Positions 62,370 through 64,000 of a DNA stretch of 64,000 nt are shown piece by piece (positions within the stretch are counted from its first letter, which is position 1; every line of letters begins with the position of its first letter). Under the pieces are notes generated by a model. The model searched no databases. It was not told the DNA's origin and was given only the letters and a program-made list of their open reading frames with translations. A program made the translations under genes and the position numbers. The stretch is from Chaunax sp. Z400 (Eukaryota > Chordata > Actinopteri > Lophiiformes > Chaunacidae). The stretch lies in assembly GCA_037577475.1 (NCBI GenBank), contig CM075186.1, positions 2,076,001 through 2,140,000 on the forward strand. The letters are read 5' to 3'.

Positions 62370-64000
62370 GTGAGTCCCATAATGTGTTGTGAATTTGATG
62401 TGTTATTATTTAATTATTGATTTTAAAGTGCTTGTCCTGTCTTGCGTTTCGCCGGATGAGATGAAATGTGTAATTAAGACACTGCAGAGTTGAATTTGCT
62501 CCAACTTGCATGTTTTTATTTTCTTTCTCCCTCCTATAATGTGGCCTGGTATTAGATTAAATCATAATGTGCTGTGCGTTGTGCCTTGATCCCCGTTTGA
62601 AAGGCCAAGTTGTCCCAATGGCAAACAAAGCGTAATCTTTAGAGCTCATGCACAGAGAAGGGTGTAGTTTAAAATTGTCCACTCGGCATAGAGAGTCTTG
62701 AACTCAGGGCCTGGATCTGTTAGAAAATGGCTTCCACTCTCTGCCTTCCAGCTCTCAGCTCCCTGCTGCCATTTTGTGTGTTGCTGCCAAAGTAGTCTGG
62801 TGTAGCAGGGTGAGTCAAATGGGGGGAGGAAAAAGTGGGTGCAACTATAGATGCCAGGTTAGGGAGCAAATTGAAATAAACAAGAGAGGAAGGAATGGGA
62901 GGAGCAGCTTCATACGATGAGGTTTTTGCCTCCCCTCTGGACCCAGCTCCTCTTCTCAAAGGCCTGACCTGCAGTGGACACAAATGGTTCTCCCCCAGCG
63001 GGGGTGCAGAACCTCCATCCGTCCTCCAGCAGCCCGTAGTAGCACAACCTGCCCCTCCAGAACCAGAGTGCATGGGTGAAGCTTGGACCTGGGCTCACGT
63101 ACCTGTCTCCACCCCAAACACAGCACACTCCTAGCCAGCTTCTAGCCTGCCTGTATATCGCATGCACTCTGTAACCCCGAGCCGCACCCTACAACCTCTA
63201 GCTACAGTAGCTAGCTGCCTGCGGCTCTGGAATTCTACACGTGCCAGGCGTTTGATTACATGTGCAGATGTTATTAAAAATCCTCCTCATCTGACCCCGG
63301 GAACACAGATGTCAAGTTTCCAGTCGGCTGCTTCTCACACAGAATCACTCAGTTTTTAGCATGCATAGGTGAAAGAGAGAGAGAGAGGTGACATTTTAAG
63401 ATTTCTATTTGATAAATTTTAATTTTTTTTAAAAAACAAAAAAAACTAATGAAGCCCAAGTTACTTTAGGGACTATTTCAATCGAACAACCCAACATCCA
63501 TCTGTTCCTGCAGGGCCCATTCACAGTAAATACAGTTTCTTAACTAATAATGGATCAACATGTACCTTCTACATGAAGCAAGGCTGACTGGCAGCATGTG
63601 CAGAAAAACAGCATGAGTGTGTATCTAGGTGTCATGTTTATGTTCAGCTGGTATCTCTGAGTCTGTTCTAACCTGGTATCATCATCATCATCATCATCCA
63701 TCCTGGGTGATTCGATCCCTAACGGACCGTTCTGACTCCATCAGTTCACACCTGGCATTATAATCCGTCTCCACCGGGGTGACCAGATCAGATCTCACCT
63801 CCCCGATAGTTGAGTGATGAAATCATTTGAAGTAGACGACAGATTAACCGACATCTATGTATGTATTTATTTACCAGTGGGTTAGCTAACAAGCTAATTT
63901 TCAATGCTTATTTACTACGAAATTTGCTGCAAGCCGGCGTGAAACCGTCATTTCTGCTTGTTGTGGCCTTTTTGTGTTGCCTCACAGACGATGTCAGCTG
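62370..64000. other. Probable intron; no further exon seen
   Basis: Unique sequence with a GA run near 63374-63387 and an ATC run at 63679-63699. 62880-63130 is GC-richer and open on both strands, but without matching splice sites. ttcacacctggcattataat at 63744 resembles the end of a hAT MITE. Confidence 0.4.

Overview
This looks like non-coding nuclear DNA from a teleost fish: intergenic, intronic or 5'-UTR-bearing sequence of a gene-poor region. I see no complete protein-coding gene, rRNA, tRNA, CRISPR or operon. The teleost call rests on the repeats: L2/CR1-like and Rex-like LINE 3' fragments with diagnostic reverse-transcriptase C-terminal remnants, hAT-like and MITE-like DNA transposon pieces, long CA/GT microsatellites, and a degraded 'lower-strand gatccagat / aaaaactactg' dispersed repeat that recurs across the window. 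Most open reading frames here are translations of microsatellites or repeats.

Layout. 0-12 kb: mostly unique AT-rich sequence with an inverted repeat pair (886-1412), an AT-rich dyad minisatellite (5915-6300), a DNA-transposon-like block (6663-7320) and two CA tracts. 13-25 kb: a possible old hAT element (12995-15176) holding a LINE tail and a perfect 44-bp palindrome, then unique sequence and a LINE fragment at 23.65-24.19 kb. 25-40 kb is repeat-dense: a fold-back element (26775-27320), four LINE fragments, and two inverted copies of one MITE-like element (29.0 and 38.8 kb), the second inserted in a LINE. 40-52 kb: mostly unique sequence with GC-rich, CpG-containing islands (43.6-44.7 kb, parts of 47-51 kb) and a 408-bp TATATG tract.

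The best gene evidence is on the + strand between 47 and 62.4 kb. A GC/CT-rich promoter-like region (52.0-53.3 kb, with a strong G-quadruplex motif) is followed by an exon candidate at 53664-53930 and another at 62277-62369. Both have canonical splice sites, and the reading frame from an ATG at 53873 stays open across the predicted junction. This looks like the 5' end of a large gene with long introns that continues beyond the right edge. I could not identify the gene.

The most unusual sequence is the 339-bp CTG/TTG tract at 61841-62179. All 113 in-phase triplets are CTG or TTG, so every variant is synonymous for Leu on the + strand and for Gln (CAG/CAA) on the - strand. Coordinates of decayed repeats are approximate, and family names come from recall of consensus sequences, not from a search.
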